The position numbers and the translations under genes are program-made. Of a stretch of 64,000 nt of DNA, positions 35,551 to 44,454 are shown piece after piece (within the stretch, counting starts at the first letter, position 1; each line of letters starts with the position of its first letter). The DNA is from Actinoplanes sp. N902-109 (GTDB taxonomy: Bacteria > Actinomycetota > Actinomycetes > Mycobacteriales > Micromonosporaceae): the NCBI RefSeq assembly GCF_000389965.1, contig NC_021191.1, positions 7,627,501 through 7,691,500 of the forward strand. The letters are read 5' to 3'. The notes under the pieces are model-generated. The model worked only from the letters and a program-made list of their open reading frames with translations. It did no database searches and had not been told where the DNA came from.

Positions 35551-36429
35551 GTGGGCCGCGTCCTCGTCGTCGGTGACCTGGTCACCGATGTGCTGGTGAC
35601 CGGGTCGGGCCCGCTCGTGCCCGGCTCGGACACCGCCGCCCGGATCCGGATCGGTGGCGGTGGTCAGGCGGCGAACACGGCGGCCTGGCTGGCCCACGCC
35701 GGGGCCGGGGTGACGCTGGTCGCAGCGGTCGGCGATGACCTCGCCGGTCGGGAGCGGGTCGCCGAGCTGACCGCGGCCGGGGTGCAGTGTGCGGTGCGGC
35801 AGCACGAGGGCGCGGCAACCGGCAGCATCGTCGTGCTCAGCTCGGCGCACGACCGCACCATGATCACCGATCGGGGCGCCGCGCTGCTGCTGGACCCGGC
35901 CGACGTGCACGCCGCGGTCAAGGCCGTTCCGGACGCCGTGCACCTGCACCTGTCCGGCTACCCCCTGCTGCATGCCGGGTCGCGGCCGGGCGGTCTGGCC
36001 GCGCTTGCGGCGGCGCGCGAGCGAGGACTGAGCACCAGCGTCGACGCGGCCTCGGCGGCTCCGTTGCGCGCGGCGGGTGACTTCCTTGCGCTCGTACGCG
36101 ACACCGACCTGCTGCTGTGCAACGCCGACGAGGCGGAGGTGCTGGCCGGTGCGGGCGGCGCCGAGGGGCAAGCCACCGCGCTCACCTCGTACGCCAAGAT
36201 CGTGGTGGTGAAGCGCGGAGCGCAAGGCTCGGTGTGGCGGGGGCGGGACGGGGTGTTGCGGTCGTCGGCTGCGGTGCGCGTGCCGCCGGTGGATCCGACC
36301 GGGGCGGGTGACGCCTTCGCGGCGGGCCTGCTGCACGCCTGGTTGAGTGGCGCGGAACCGCAGGCCGCACTGGAAGCCGGAGCCGCGCTCGGCGCCGCGG
36401 CCGTCCGGAAGGTGGGAGCCAGACCCTAG
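35551..36429 (+). CDS. psuK: PfkB-family sugar kinase, likely pseudouridine kinase
   Basis: A 292-residue ribokinase-fold kinase. PfkB signature 1 is RIGGGGQAANTAAWLAHAG, and signature 2 with the catalytic Asp is VDPTGAGDAFAAGL. A mid-protein VVVKRGAQGSVW is the usual strand before it. Function as pseudouridine kinase is inferred from the one-base spacing after psuG. The GTG at 35551 starts directly with the first strand (VGRVLVVGDLVTDV). The stop overlaps the convergent DUF3099 gene by four bases. Confidence 0.85.
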   Translation: MGRVLVVGDLVTDVLVTGSGPLVPGSDTAARIRIGGGGQAANTAAWLAHAGAGVTLVAAVGDDLAGRERVAELTAAGVQCAVRQHEGAATGSIVVLSSAHDRTMITDRGAALLLDPADVHAAVKAVPDAVHLHLSGYPLLHAGSRPGGLAALAAARERGLSTSVDAASAAPLRAAGDFLALVRDTDLLLCNADEAEVLAGAGGAEGQATALTSYAKIVVVKRGAQGSVWRGRDGVLRSSAAVRVPPVDPTGAGDAFAAGLLHAWLSGAEPQAALEAGAALGAAAVRKVGARP

Positions 36430-36779
36430 GGCGTGGGCTCGATGTCGATCGTGCGGTGCGCGATCTCTTCCTCGCTGTGCTGCTCGAGGACGCGCTGCGG
36501 GCGGGGCTGCGGCGCGGCCGGGTTGGCGGCGCTCTTGGGCGGGCGGTCGTTGGCGATGAGCACGGCCATCCAGGGCAGCGTGACCATGCCGACGGCGCAG
36601 AGGATCAGCCAGAGGGGAAGCAGCGGCGGGCGGACGCTGACCAGGATCGCACCGACGATCAGGCAGAGCGAGCGGATGCCCATCATCGAGACATAACGGA
36701 TCTGCCGGCTACGGAGTTGATCATCCTGGCTGCGGGCGGCATTGGTGATCAGGACCGGCCGCTCCGACTGCTTCTTCAC
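36426..36779 (-). CDS. DUF3099 membrane protein
   Basis: A 117-residue protein. The start SERPVLITNAARSQDDQLRS is typical of DUF3099. Two membrane segments follow (YVSMMGIRSLCLIVGAILV and PLWLILCAVGMVTLPWMAVLIA), then a Pro-rich tail. Function unknown. The GTG at 36779 has AAGGA seven bases upstream. Divergent from the first CHASE-GGDEF-EAL gene and convergent with psuK. Confidence 0.85.
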   Translation of the reverse strand: MKKQSERPVLITNAARSQDDQLRSRQIRYVSMMGIRSLCLIVGAILVSVRPPLLPLWLILCAVGMVTLPWMAVLIANDRPPKSAANPAAPQPRPQRVLEQHSEEEIAHRTIDIEPTP

Positions 36780-36849
36780 AACCTCATCCTTGCACCGCCA
36801 TCGAGCAGCGACCACTACAGTTCTCGACCCTCGCGCCGATGTAGCGGGT

Positions 36850-39228
36850 ATGCCCCCGACGTCCGCGGTGTCGAAGCGGCGGCGCCGGGCCGGCATCGCG
36901 CTGGTCGCCGTCGTCGCGCTGATCGGCGCCGTGACGACGGCCTTCGTCACCGGCAGTGCCCAGCACGCCGAGGACCGCTACGCAGCGCAGCTGATGGACC
37001 GCTACACCAGCGACCTGAGCCGGGCCATCACCACCGAGATCCAGCGGTACGGGGACACGCTGGCCGACGTCGCCACCGCGCTCGGCGCCCAAGCCGACCT
37101 CGAGGCCGACGACTTCACCTGGATCGCCACCCGGATCAGCACCCGGCGGATGCCCGGCGCCACGTCGCTCGGTTTCGTGGTGACCGCGCCCGACCAGGGG
37201 GTGCCGGCGCTGCAGGCCTACTGGCGCGGCAAAGGCGCGACCGGGCTCACCCTGCAGCCGGTCGGCACCGGGCTGGAACACGCCTTCACCATCTTCGCCC
37301 GGTCCCTCGACGGCCGACCGGCCCCGGCCGGCGCCGACCTGACCGCGGTGCCCGAGGCCCGCGAGGCACTGACCGATGCCCGGTACACCGGCAACCTCGC
37401 AGTGTCGCGCGCCTACGTGCTGGCCGCCGATCGCGAGTTGCCGATCACCGAGCAGCAGCAGTCGTTCAGTTTCGCCGTGCCCGTCTACTTCCTCGGCGGC
37501 ACGTTCCGCGGCTGGCTGACCATGGGCGTGCACGGCGGTGACCTGCTCGGGGAGACGCTGCGCACCCAGGCCCACGGCGCGGTCGCGGCCCAGCTCGTCG
37601 ACCCCAGCGGCAGCAAACCGGTGACCGTCGCCGGGGTCACCGGCGGACCGGGGCCGGCCGCGCTGGAACGGCGCACCTGGATCGGAGCCGGGCTGCGCAC
37701 CTGGCAGCTGCAGGTGCGCCCGACCGCGGTGCTGCTGCAGGAGACCGACCGCGACATCGCCGGCATCACCTTCGCCGTCGCGGTGCTGATCACACTGCTG
37801 GCGACCGCGCTGGTCGGGTTGCTCACCGGCGCGCGCAACCGGGCCATGAGCAGGGTGGACGCCGCGACCGCTGCGCTGCGCCGGGACATCGAACGCCGTC
37901 AGGAGGTCGAGGACCGGCTCCGCGAACGCGAGCAGGAGCTGCAGCGGATGGCCCTGCACGACCCGCTGACCGGGCTGGCCAACCGGGCCGGCCTGGACGC
38001 CCGGCTCGCCGCGGTGGTCGGCACCCGCACCGACCTCGCGCTGCTGCTGATCGACCTGGACGACTTCAAGCTCGTGAACGACGCCTACGGGCACGCGGCC
38101 GGCGACATCGTGCTGACCCACTTCGCGGAACTGCTGCGCGGTGCGGTGCGCGAGTCGGACGTGGCCGCCCGCATCGGCGGGGACGAGTTCGTGCTGCTGC
38201 TCACCGACATGCCCGACGCCGGTCGGGCGCTCGCCGCGGGTCAGCGCATTCTCGCTGCCGCGGCGGCGGCCCCGGTGCGGCTCGGTGACGACCTGGTTCC
38301 CGTACGGGCCAGCGTCGGCATCGCCACCACCCGCGAGCAGGACTCCGCCAAGGAGCTCATGCGCCGCGCCGACACCGCCATGTACGAGGCGAAACGGGTC
38401 GGTACGCACGAGGTGCGGCTGCACGACCCGGCGATGACCGACCAGCGCGCCGCCGACGCCCAGCTCGGCGAGGACCTCGTGCTGGCGGTGGAGAACGGCG
38501 AGCTGACCGTGCTCTACCAGCCGCTGGTCGACCTGGCCGACGGCCGGCCGCTCGGCGTGGAGGCACTGGTCCGCTGGCAGCACCCCACCCTCGGGGTGGT
38601 CTCCCCGGCCCGGTTCATCCCGATCGCCGAACGCACCGGCACCATCGGCGCGGTCGGCCTGGCGGTGCTGGACCAAGCCTGCCGGCAGGTCGCATCCTGG
38701 GGCTCCGAGCTGTACGTGAGCGTCAACGTCTCACCCCGCCAGCTGCGCGACCCGAACCTGGTCCGCGACGTCCTGACCGTCCTCGGCCGCACCGGCCTGG
38801 CCCCGGCCCGGCTGGTCCTGGAGATCACCGAATCCGCGCTGGTCGACGACAAGGCGGCCATCGACATGCTGGCCGCCTTCCGGGCGCACGGGATCCGGGT
38901 GGCGGTCGACGACTTCGGCACCGGATACTCGTCGCTGCACTATCTGACCCGGCTCCCGGTCGACATCCTCAAGATCGACCGCAGCTTCGTGGCCGAGCTG
39001 AACGGCACCCCCGAAGGCGCCGGCATCACCGAGGCGATCCTGCGGCTGAGCCACGCCCTGCACCTGACCACGGTCGCCGAGGGCATCGAGACCACGGCCC
39101 AGGCGGCGGAACTCCAACTCCTCGGCTGCGGCATCGGCCAGGGCTATCTCTTCGCCAAGCCGCTGCCCGCCGAGGAAGTGCTCAGCGTGCTGACCCGCCC
39201 CTCGCCGCCGCCTTCATCTCCTTCTTGA
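36850..39228 (+). CDS. CHASE-GGDEF-EAL cyclic-di-GMP enzyme (first copy)
   Basis: A 792-residue protein. The first membrane helix (about 12-30) is followed by an extracytoplasmic CHASE sensor (about 50-270, with TSLGFVVTAPDQGVPALQAY and FTIFARSLDG), then a second helix (about 300-325) and a linker coiled coil. The GGDEF domain has an intact motif at 443-447. The EAL domain has Glu571 (VEALVRW) plus NVSPRQL, EITES, DDFGTGYSSL, KIDRSFV and AEGIE, so both activities look competent. It should make and/or degrade c-di-GMP in response to an external ligand. The ATG at 36850 gives a short cytoplasmic start. The 3' end overlaps the convergent glycosylase gene by 47 bases. Confidence 0.93.
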   Translation: MPPTSAVSKRRRRAGIALVAVVALIGAVTTAFVTGSAQHAEDRYAAQLMDRYTSDLSRAITTEIQRYGDTLADVATALGAQADLEADDFTWIATRISTRRMPGATSLGFVVTAPDQGVPALQAYWRGKGATGLTLQPVGTGLEHAFTIFARSLDGRPAPAGADLTAVPEAREALTDARYTGNLAVSRAYVLAADRELPITEQQQSFSFAVPVYFLGGTFRGWLTMGVHGGDLLGETLRTQAHGAVAAQLVDPSGSKPVTVAGVTGGPGPAALERRTWIGAGLRTWQLQVRPTAVLLQETDRDIAGITFAVAVLITLLATALVGLLTGARNRAMSRVDAATAALRRDIERRQEVEDRLREREQELQRMALHDPLTGLANRAGLDARLAAVVGTRTDLALLLIDLDDFKLVNDAYGHAAGDIVLTHFAELLRGAVRESDVAARIGGDEFVLLLTDMPDAGRALAAGQRILAAAAAAPVRLGDDLVPVRASVGIATTREQDSAKELMRRADTAMYEAKRVGTHEVRLHDPAMTDQRAADAQLGEDLVLAVENGELTVLYQPLVDLADGRPLGVEALVRWQHPTLGVVSPARFIPIAERTGTIGAVGLAVLDQACRQVASWGSELYVSVNVSPRQLRDPNLVRDVLTVLGRTGLAPARLVLEITESALVDDKAAIDMLAAFRAHGIRVAVDDFGTGYSSLHYLTRLPVDILKIDRSFVAELNGTPEGAGITEAILRLSHALHLTTVAEGIETTAQAAELQLLGCGIGQGYLFAKPLPAEEVLSVLTRPSPPPSSPS

Positions 39229-39760
39229 ACGCCCGCACCCGCCCCAGCGACTCGTCGTCGACAATGTCCGCCACCGACTTGTACGAGTCCTCCTCCCCGT
39301 AGCCACCGGCCGCTTCCCGCCACCCGGCCGGCTGCACCCCGTACCGCTTCCCGAGCAGCGCGGTGAAGATCTGCGACTTCTGCTTGCCGAACCCCGGCAG
39401 CGCGGCGATCCGCCGGACCAGCTCCGTGCCGTCGGCCACGCCCCGCCACAACATCGCGGCGTCGCCGTCGTAATCGCTCACCAGCACCCGGCAGACCTCC
39501 TGCACCCGCCCGGCCATCGCCTTGGGGAACCGGTGCAACGCCGGCGGCTGCGCGAAGACCTCGACCAGCGCCCCGGGATCGAAGCCGGCCAGCTCCCCGG
39601 CAGTGGGCGCATGCCCGAGCCGCTGAGCCAGCACGTACGGCGAGCTGAACGCCTTCTCCAACGGAATCTGCTGATCCAGCACCATGCCGATGAGCAACGC
39701 CAGCGGGTCCCGGTCAAGCAGCGCGTTGGCCTCCGCAGCGATGGGGAGATTCATGGACAT
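39182..39760 (-). CDS. HhH-GPD family protein (DNA-glycosylase fold)
   Basis: A 192-residue protein with a helix-hairpin-helix followed by the Gly/Pro-rich loop (IAALPGFGKQKSQIFTALLG) of the endonuclease III/AlkA superfamily. It matches a small actinobacterial HhH-GPD family. No Fe-S Cys cluster is present, and the catalytic Asp is not obvious, so glycosylase activity is uncertain. The ATG at 39760 has GAGAGG five bases before it; a second ATG lies two codons in. The last 47 bases overlap the end of the convergent c-di-GMP gene. Confidence 0.8.
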   Translation of the reverse strand: MSMNLPIAAEANALLDRDPLALLIGMVLDQQIPLEKAFSSPYVLAQRLGHAPTAGELAGFDPGALVEVFAQPPALHRFPKAMAGRVQEVCRVLVSDYDGDAAMLWRGVADGTELVRRIAALPGFGKQKSQIFTALLGKRYGVQPAGWREAAGGYGEEDSYKSVADIVDDESLGRVRAFKKEMKAAARGGSAR

Positions 39761-39852
39761 AAGTACCTCTCGATGATCGTGGCACCGCTGGACGTCTAGT
39801 CTTACGACCAGGGGGAGGGGAGGCACTCCACACTGACGGGAGTAACGACAGC

Positions 39853-40599
39853 ATGCCGGACGCCGCAGGTCGCCGCGGGCGCGACATCTGGATCTTCCAC
39901 TTCACGCATGCCAAGGTCCGGCCGTTGATCGAACAGGCGTGCTCGCGGATGGCGAACGTGCGGGCCCTCGTCTTCCCTCCGGAAGGGGCGCCACCGCCTG
40001 AGTCGATGCCGAACGCGACCTCTCGCCCACCTCTGACTCCCCATCGCGCGTTGCTGCTGACGACTGTGAGCCGCTATCTGGAGCGGGCCCGGCTTCAAGA
40101 GGTTCGGGAGGGTATCAGCGAGCTGGAGATCCAGAAGCTCGCATACTTTCTTCAGGTGCTCGGCGCTCAGTTGCGGCTGAGGTTCGTCAGGGGCACGTAC
40201 GGCCCGTATGCCCCGGCCATGAGCCGAACCTTGGATGCGCTTGAAGGGCATCATCTGACCGGCATCGGCGACCGATCGAGCCGGGTGACCGAGTTCGCCC
40301 CCATCAACCCGCTGCCGGCCAGTGTGCGCCGGGCTGAGCAAGTCCTTGCCGGCCAGCCCGCTGAGCTGCACAGGCTGGAGTTGTTGCTGGACCTGGTGGC
40401 GGGCTTCGAGACGCCGTACAGCTTGGAACTGCTGGCGACGGTGCACTTCGCCGCCGGTCATGAGCCGGAGACGGCTGATCCGGAGGTGCTGGCCGAGCGG
40501 GTCGCCGGGTGGAGTCTGCGCAAGGCACGGATGTTCACGGCTCGGCATGTTGCGGTGGCGGCGGGGCGGCTTGCGGAGCGGCGGCTGTTGCCGGGGTGA
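39853..40599 (+). CDS. Orphan DarG C-terminal domain (truncated antitoxin)
   Basis: A 248-residue protein whose body matches, from memory, the C-terminal region of DarG, the ADP-ribosylglycohydrolase antitoxin of DarT. Recognisable blocks are VRPLIEQACSRM, ALVFPPEGAPPPESMPNA, SELEIQKLAYFLQVLG, RFVRGTYGPYAPAM and LLDLVAGFETPYSLELLATVH. Full DarG proteins have an N-terminal macrodomain of about 150 residues; here only its very last helix remains, behind an unrelated 15-residue lead, so the ADP-ribose-removing part is missing. No darT toxin is in the window. GC looks lower than in the neighbours, which suggests acquisition. The ATG at 39853 has GGGAG ten bases upstream. It could be a relic or a re-used domain. 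Confidence 0.7.
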   Translation: MPDAAGRRGRDIWIFHFTHAKVRPLIEQACSRMANVRALVFPPEGAPPPESMPNATSRPPLTPHRALLLTTVSRYLERARLQEVREGISELEIQKLAYFLQVLGAQLRLRFVRGTYGPYAPAMSRTLDALEGHHLTGIGDRSSRVTEFAPINPLPASVRRAEQVLAGQPAELHRLELLLDLVAGFETPYSLELLATVHFAAGHEPETADPEVLAERVAGWSLRKARMFTARHVAVAAGRLAERRLLPG

Positions 40600-40654
40600 G
40601 GGCGGGGTAGCGGGAAAAGGTCAAGTTGGCGGGGGTGGGACCGATCGTCTCGGC

Positions 40655-43039
40655 GTGACGGAGGGAGCGCGGAGGCGGCGGCGGTGGGCGGGAGTGGCCC
40701 TGGTGCTGCTGGTGCTGGCTGCCGGTGGGCTGGGGACCGCGGTCACCACGGTGAGTGTGCAGCGGGCGGAGCAGCGGAACGCCGCGCAGGCGATGGATGA
40801 CAACACCATGCTGGTGTGCCGGTCGCTGTTGAAGGAGTTGCAGCACTACAGCGATGTGGTGCAGGACGTCGCGGCCGGGTTCGACGCGCAGCACGATGTC
40901 GACCGGATCGATTTTGACACGATCACGAGTGATTTCAGCAGTGCACGGCTTCCCGGGGCCAGTTCTATCCTGTTCCTTGCGCCGGCTACCGGTGGTCAGG
41001 TGCCGGCGCTTCAGCGGTACTGGCGGGCGCGGGGTGCGCAGGGGCTGACGCTGGTGCCCGGCGCCACCGGGAACGATGAGCATGTGTTCCGGATCTTCAC
41101 GCGGACGCTCGACGGGGTCGCCACGCCCGCCGGGGTGGATGTCGCCGTGGCGGCCGAGGCTGCGGATGCGCTGTCGATCGCGCAGCGGACCGGGGCGGTG
41201 ACCATCAGCCGGGCGTACGTACTGCTGAAGGATCGGGGTTTGCCGCTCGCGCAGCAGCAGATGTCGTTCATCGTCACCGCGCCGGTGTATGCGCCCACGG
41301 CGGACGGTCGCAAGGGTGCGCTGCGCGGGTGGGTGGCGTTGGCCGTGCACGGCAGCGACTTCCTGCAGTCCAGCATCGCCGAGCAGACCTCCGACGCGGT
41401 CAGTGTCGCGCTGGCCGAACGGCGGGACGGGGTCGACGTACCGATTGTCACGGTGGGCAGGCCGGATCCGCGCCCGGAGCTGATCCGGCACCGGATGATC
41501 TATGTGGCGCAGCGCGAGTGGCGGCTCACGGTGACCCCGGCGGACCGGCTGCTCAGCACCTCGGACCGGCGGATGGACACGATCGCGCTGCTCGGCGGGT
41601 CGGTGCTGACGCTGCTGGTGACCGCGCTGGTGACGCTGCTGGTGGGCGGGCGCAACCGGGCGCTGACCCGGGTCGAGGACGCCACGGCGGCGCTGCGTAC
41701 GGACATCAAGCGGCGGCAGGTGGTCGAGCGGACGCTGCGGGAGCGGGAGGACGAGCTGCGCCGGCTGGCCCTGCACGACCCGCTGACCGGGCTCGCGAAC
41801 CGGACCGCGCTGGATGCCCGGCTGGCGGTGGCTCTGCAGGCGGACGAGCCGATCGGGCTGCTGCTCATCGATCTCAACGGCTTCAAGCCCATCAACGACA
41901 CGTACGGCCACGACGCCGGCGACCTGGTGCTGACCGAGTTCAGCCGGTTGTTGCACGATGTGGTGCGCACCGACGACGTGGTGGCTCGCATCGGCGGCGA
42001 CGAGTTCGTGGTGCTGCTGGCGGAGGTGCCGGACGAGCCGCACGCCGTGTCGGTGGCCCAGCGCATCCTGACGGCTGCGGCTGCTTCTCCGGTACGGGTG
42101 GACGAGGACACCCTGCCGATCCGGGCCAGCATCGGGGTGACCGCCGCCCGGCCCGGTGACACGCCGAAGGAGCTGCTGCGGCGCGCCGATGTGGCGATGT
42201 ACCACGCGAAGCGCACCGGCTCGCACAGCCTGGCGGTGCACGACCCGTCGATGGTCGACCGGCGCGCGGCCGACGCGGCGCTGGCCGATGACGTCTCGGT
42301 GGCCCTGGAACGCGGTGAGCTGCGGGTGGTCTACCAGCCCATCGTCGGCCTCCTGGACGGCTCGCCGGTGGCGGCGGAGACGCTGCTGCGCTGGGAGCAC
42401 CCGCGGCACGGCATGGTGCCGCCGGACCGGTTCGTCCCGCTGGCCGAGCGCAACGGGTCGATCACGGCGATCGGGCTGTGGGTGCTCGACCAGGCGTGCC
42501 GGCAGGCGTTGCAGTGGGACGTGCGGTACGTGAGCGTCAACATGTCGCCCCGGCAGTTGCAGGAGCCGACGATCGTGCAGGACGTGCTGGGGGTGCTGCG
42601 GCACACCGGGCTGCCCCCGGAGCAGCTGGTCCTGGAGGTCACCGAGTCGGTGATCGTGGACGAGACCGCGGGCATCCCGGCCCTGCGTGAGCTGCGGTCG
42701 TACGGGATCCGGATCGCGATCGACGATTTCGGCACCGGATACTCGTCGCTGCACTACCTGACCCGGATGCCGGTGGACATCCTCAAGATCGACCGCAGCT
42801 TCGTCAGCGAGCTGAACGGCACCCCGGAGGGCGCGGCGGTGACCGAGGCGGTGCTGCGGCTGAGTCACGCGCTGCACCTGACCACCATCGCGGAGGGCAT
42901 CGAAACCCCGGCTCAGGCCCAGGAGCTGCGTCGGCTCGGCTGCGACACCGGCCAGGGTTACCTGTACGCCCGCCCGCAACCCGCCGCCGAGCTGCGCGGG
43001 TTTGCCACCCCGCTGGACGGGCAACCTCTGCCACTATGA
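40655..43039 (+). CDS. CHASE-GGDEF-EAL cyclic-di-GMP enzyme (second copy)
   Basis: A 794-residue paralog of the gene at 36850 with the same order: membrane helix (WAGVALVLLVLAAGGLG), CHASE sensor (SSILFLAPATGGQVPALQRY, FRIFTRTLDG), second helix, GGDEF (motif at 447-451, intact) and EAL (Glu575 in AETLLRW, with NMSPRQL, EVTES, DDFGTGYSSL, KIDRSFV, AEGIET). Both activities look possible. The EAL motif reads ETL, a permitted variant. The sensor halves differ more than the enzymatic halves, which suggests different ligands. The GTG at 40655 places the first helix about 15 residues in. The stop overlaps a small downstream gene by four bases. Confidence 0.92.
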   Translation: MTEGARRRRRWAGVALVLLVLAAGGLGTAVTTVSVQRAEQRNAAQAMDDNTMLVCRSLLKELQHYSDVVQDVAAGFDAQHDVDRIDFDTITSDFSSARLPGASSILFLAPATGGQVPALQRYWRARGAQGLTLVPGATGNDEHVFRIFTRTLDGVATPAGVDVAVAAEAADALSIAQRTGAVTISRAYVLLKDRGLPLAQQQMSFIVTAPVYAPTADGRKGALRGWVALAVHGSDFLQSSIAEQTSDAVSVALAERRDGVDVPIVTVGRPDPRPELIRHRMIYVAQREWRLTVTPADRLLSTSDRRMDTIALLGGSVLTLLVTALVTLLVGGRNRALTRVEDATAALRTDIKRRQVVERTLREREDELRRLALHDPLTGLANRTALDARLAVALQADEPIGLLLIDLNGFKPINDTYGHDAGDLVLTEFSRLLHDVVRTDDVVARIGGDEFVVLLAEVPDEPHAVSVAQRILTAAAASPVRVDEDTLPIRASIGVTAARPGDTPKELLRRADVAMYHAKRTGSHSLAVHDPSMVDRRAADAALADDVSVALERGELRVVYQPIVGLLDGSPVAAETLLRWEHPRHGMVPPDRFVPLAERNGSITAIGLWVLDQACRQALQWDVRYVSVNMSPRQLQEPTIVQDVLGVLRHTGLPPEQLVLEVTESVIVDETAGIPALRELRSYGIRIAIDDFGTGYSSLHYLTRMPVDILKIDRSFVSELNGTPEGAAVTEAVLRLSHALHLTTIAEGIETPAQAQELRRLGCDTGQGYLYARPQPAAELRGFATPLDGQPLPL

Positions 43040-43374
43040 GCGACATCAACGACGAGATCGGTCACGGCGAGTACGGCGAGGGTGTCCGCGACGTGCCGTC
43101 GACCACCCGCGACGACAAGGGCGCAGACGAGCCCGGCCTGTCGAGCACCTACGCGGCCGGCACCGACCCGGAGGAGCTGCTCAACGGCGGCCCGCGGCCC
43201 GAGCACGGCATCATGACCACGACCGGCGGCAGCGCGGGACCGAACAGTTTCCGCCAGCCGGCCCGGCACGGTCCCGGTGTCGCCCCGACCACCACCGGCG
43301 ACGCCACCACCGGCGCGATGGACACCTCGACCGACGCCGCCACGAGCGACGCCACCAGCACCGCCATCGATTGA
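43036..43374 (+). CDS. Small disordered protein coupled to a GGDEF-EAL gene
   Basis: A 112-residue acidic protein rich in Thr, Asp, Gly and Ala (TTTGDATTGAMDTSTDAATS), with no membrane segment, no Cys and no recognised domain. It begins in the four-base ATGA overlap with the second CHASE-GGDEF-EAL gene, so it is translated from the same message. Thr-rich, low-complexity proteins like this are often intrinsically disordered. Function unknown; a link to c-di-GMP signalling is only suggested by the coupling. Confidence 0.6.
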   Translation: MSDINDEIGHGEYGEGVRDVPSTTRDDKGADEPGLSSTYAAGTDPEELLNGGPRPEHGIMTTTGGSAGPNSFRQPARHGPGVAPTTTGDATTGAMDTSTDAATSDATSTAID

Positions 43375-43380
43375 TATCGT
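43375..43380 (+). promoter_or_regulatory. Putative -10 element of leaderless kinase gene
   Basis: TATCGT lies six bases before the ATG at 43387, immediately after the upstream stop. No Shine-Dalgarno is present. Confidence 0.35.
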
Positions 43381-43386
43381 GCCCGG

Positions 43387-44028
43387 ATGACCGGGCAGCC
43401 GATCGCTTCGGGGCGCGAGGCGGATGTCTACGCGCTGGACGACGCCCGGGTGCTCCGGCGCTACCGGCGTGACACCGACGTCACCGGCGAGGCCAACGCG
43501 ATGCGTCACCTCGCCGGTCTCGGCTATCCCGTGCCCGCCGTGCACGAGGCCACCGGCTCGGACATGATCCTGGAACGCCTCGACGGACCCACCATGGCCG
43601 CCGCTGTGAGCACGGGCGATCTGCCGATCGCCGAGGCCGCGCGGATGCTCGCCGGCCTGCACCGCCGGCTGCACGAGCTGCCGCCGTGGGGTCCGGGCGG
43701 CCCGTGCATCCTGCACCTGGATCTGCACCCGGAGAACGTGCTGCTCACCGTGCGCGGACCGGTGGTCATCGACTGGTGCAACGCCCGCCTCGGCGACGCC
43801 GACCTGGACCTGGCCCTGACGGCGCTCATCCTGGCCGAGGTCTCGCTCTGGGAGCATCCGATGGCCGCCCGGGCCGGCGAGCTGCTGACCGCGTTCCTGC
43901 CACTCGCCCCCGGTGACCCGCGCCGCCTGCTGGGTGACGCCGTGGCCCGCCGGCGGGGACAGGTCGATACCCTGACGGCGCAGGAGATAGCCACCGTCGA
44001 CACCGCCGCGGAGCTCGTACGCCGATGA
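43387..44028 (+). CDS. Aminoglycoside-phosphotransferase-fold kinase
   Basis: A 213-residue small kinase-like protein with the APH core. The N-lobe includes [20 protein letters not shown], the catalytic loop is [12 protein letters not shown] and the metal-binding segment is [18 protein letters not shown]. It is shorter than resistance enzymes (about 260) and lacks an obvious antibiotic link. Such proteins often phosphorylate small metabolites. The ATG at 43387 has a -10-like TATCGT six bases upstream. The stop overlaps the dtd start by four bases. Confidence 0.8.
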   Translation: MTGQPIASGREADVYALDDARVLRRYRRDTDVTGEANAMRHLAGLGYPVPAVHEATGSDMILERLDGPTMAAAVSTGDLPIAEAARMLAGLHRRLHELPPWGPGGPCILHLDLHPENVLLTVRGPVVIDWCNARLGDADLDLALTALILAEVSLWEHPMAARAGELLTAFLPLAPGDPRRLLGDAVARRRGQVDTLTAQEIATVDTAAELVRR

Positions 44029-44447
44029 AAGCCCTGATCCAGACCGTCAGCCGGGCCAGTGTCACGGTGGCCGACGAGGTGGTCGGCAAGATCGAGGACG
44101 GCCTGCTGGTGCTGCTGGGCATCACCCACTCGGACACCGCCGAGCTCGCCGCCACCATGGCCCGCAAGGTGCACGAGCTGCGCGTCCTCGACGGCGAACG
44201 GTCGGCGGCCGACACCGGGGCGCCGCTGCTGGTGGTCAGCCAGTTCACCCTGTACGGCGACGCGCGCAAGGGCCGCCGCCCGTCGTGGTCGGCCGCGGCA
44301 CCCGCCGACGTGGCCGAACCCCTGGTCGACGCCTTCGTCGCCGCGCTGCGCAGCCGGGGCGCCGCCGTGCAGACCGGCCGCTTCCGCACCCACATGCTGG
44401 TGGAGAGCACCAACGTCGGCCCCACCACGATCCTGCTGGAACTGTGA
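44025..44447 (+). CDS. dtd: D-aminoacyl-tRNA deacylase
   Basis: A 140-residue DTD that hydrolyses D-aminoacyl-tRNA (and Gly-tRNA-Ala), protecting translation from wrong-handed amino acids. The two active-site motifs are [16 protein letters not shown] and, near the end, the Gly-cisPro motif NVGPTTI, which differs from the usual NxGPVT at one position. It lies between two kinase-fold genes and is coupled to the first by a four-base overlap. Confidence 0.92.
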   Translation: MKALIQTVSRASVTVADEVVGKIEDGLLVLLGITHSDTAELAATMARKVHELRVLDGERSAADTGAPLLVVSQFTLYGDARKGRRPSWSAAAPADVAEPLVDAFVAALRSRGAAVQTGRFRTHMLVESTNVGPTTILLEL

Positions 44448-44454
44448 CCGTCCC

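Noticed and set aside
39853..40599. Complete DarTG defence system
   Set aside because: Only the C-terminal part of DarG is present, the macrodomain is missing and no DarT toxin gene is nearby.
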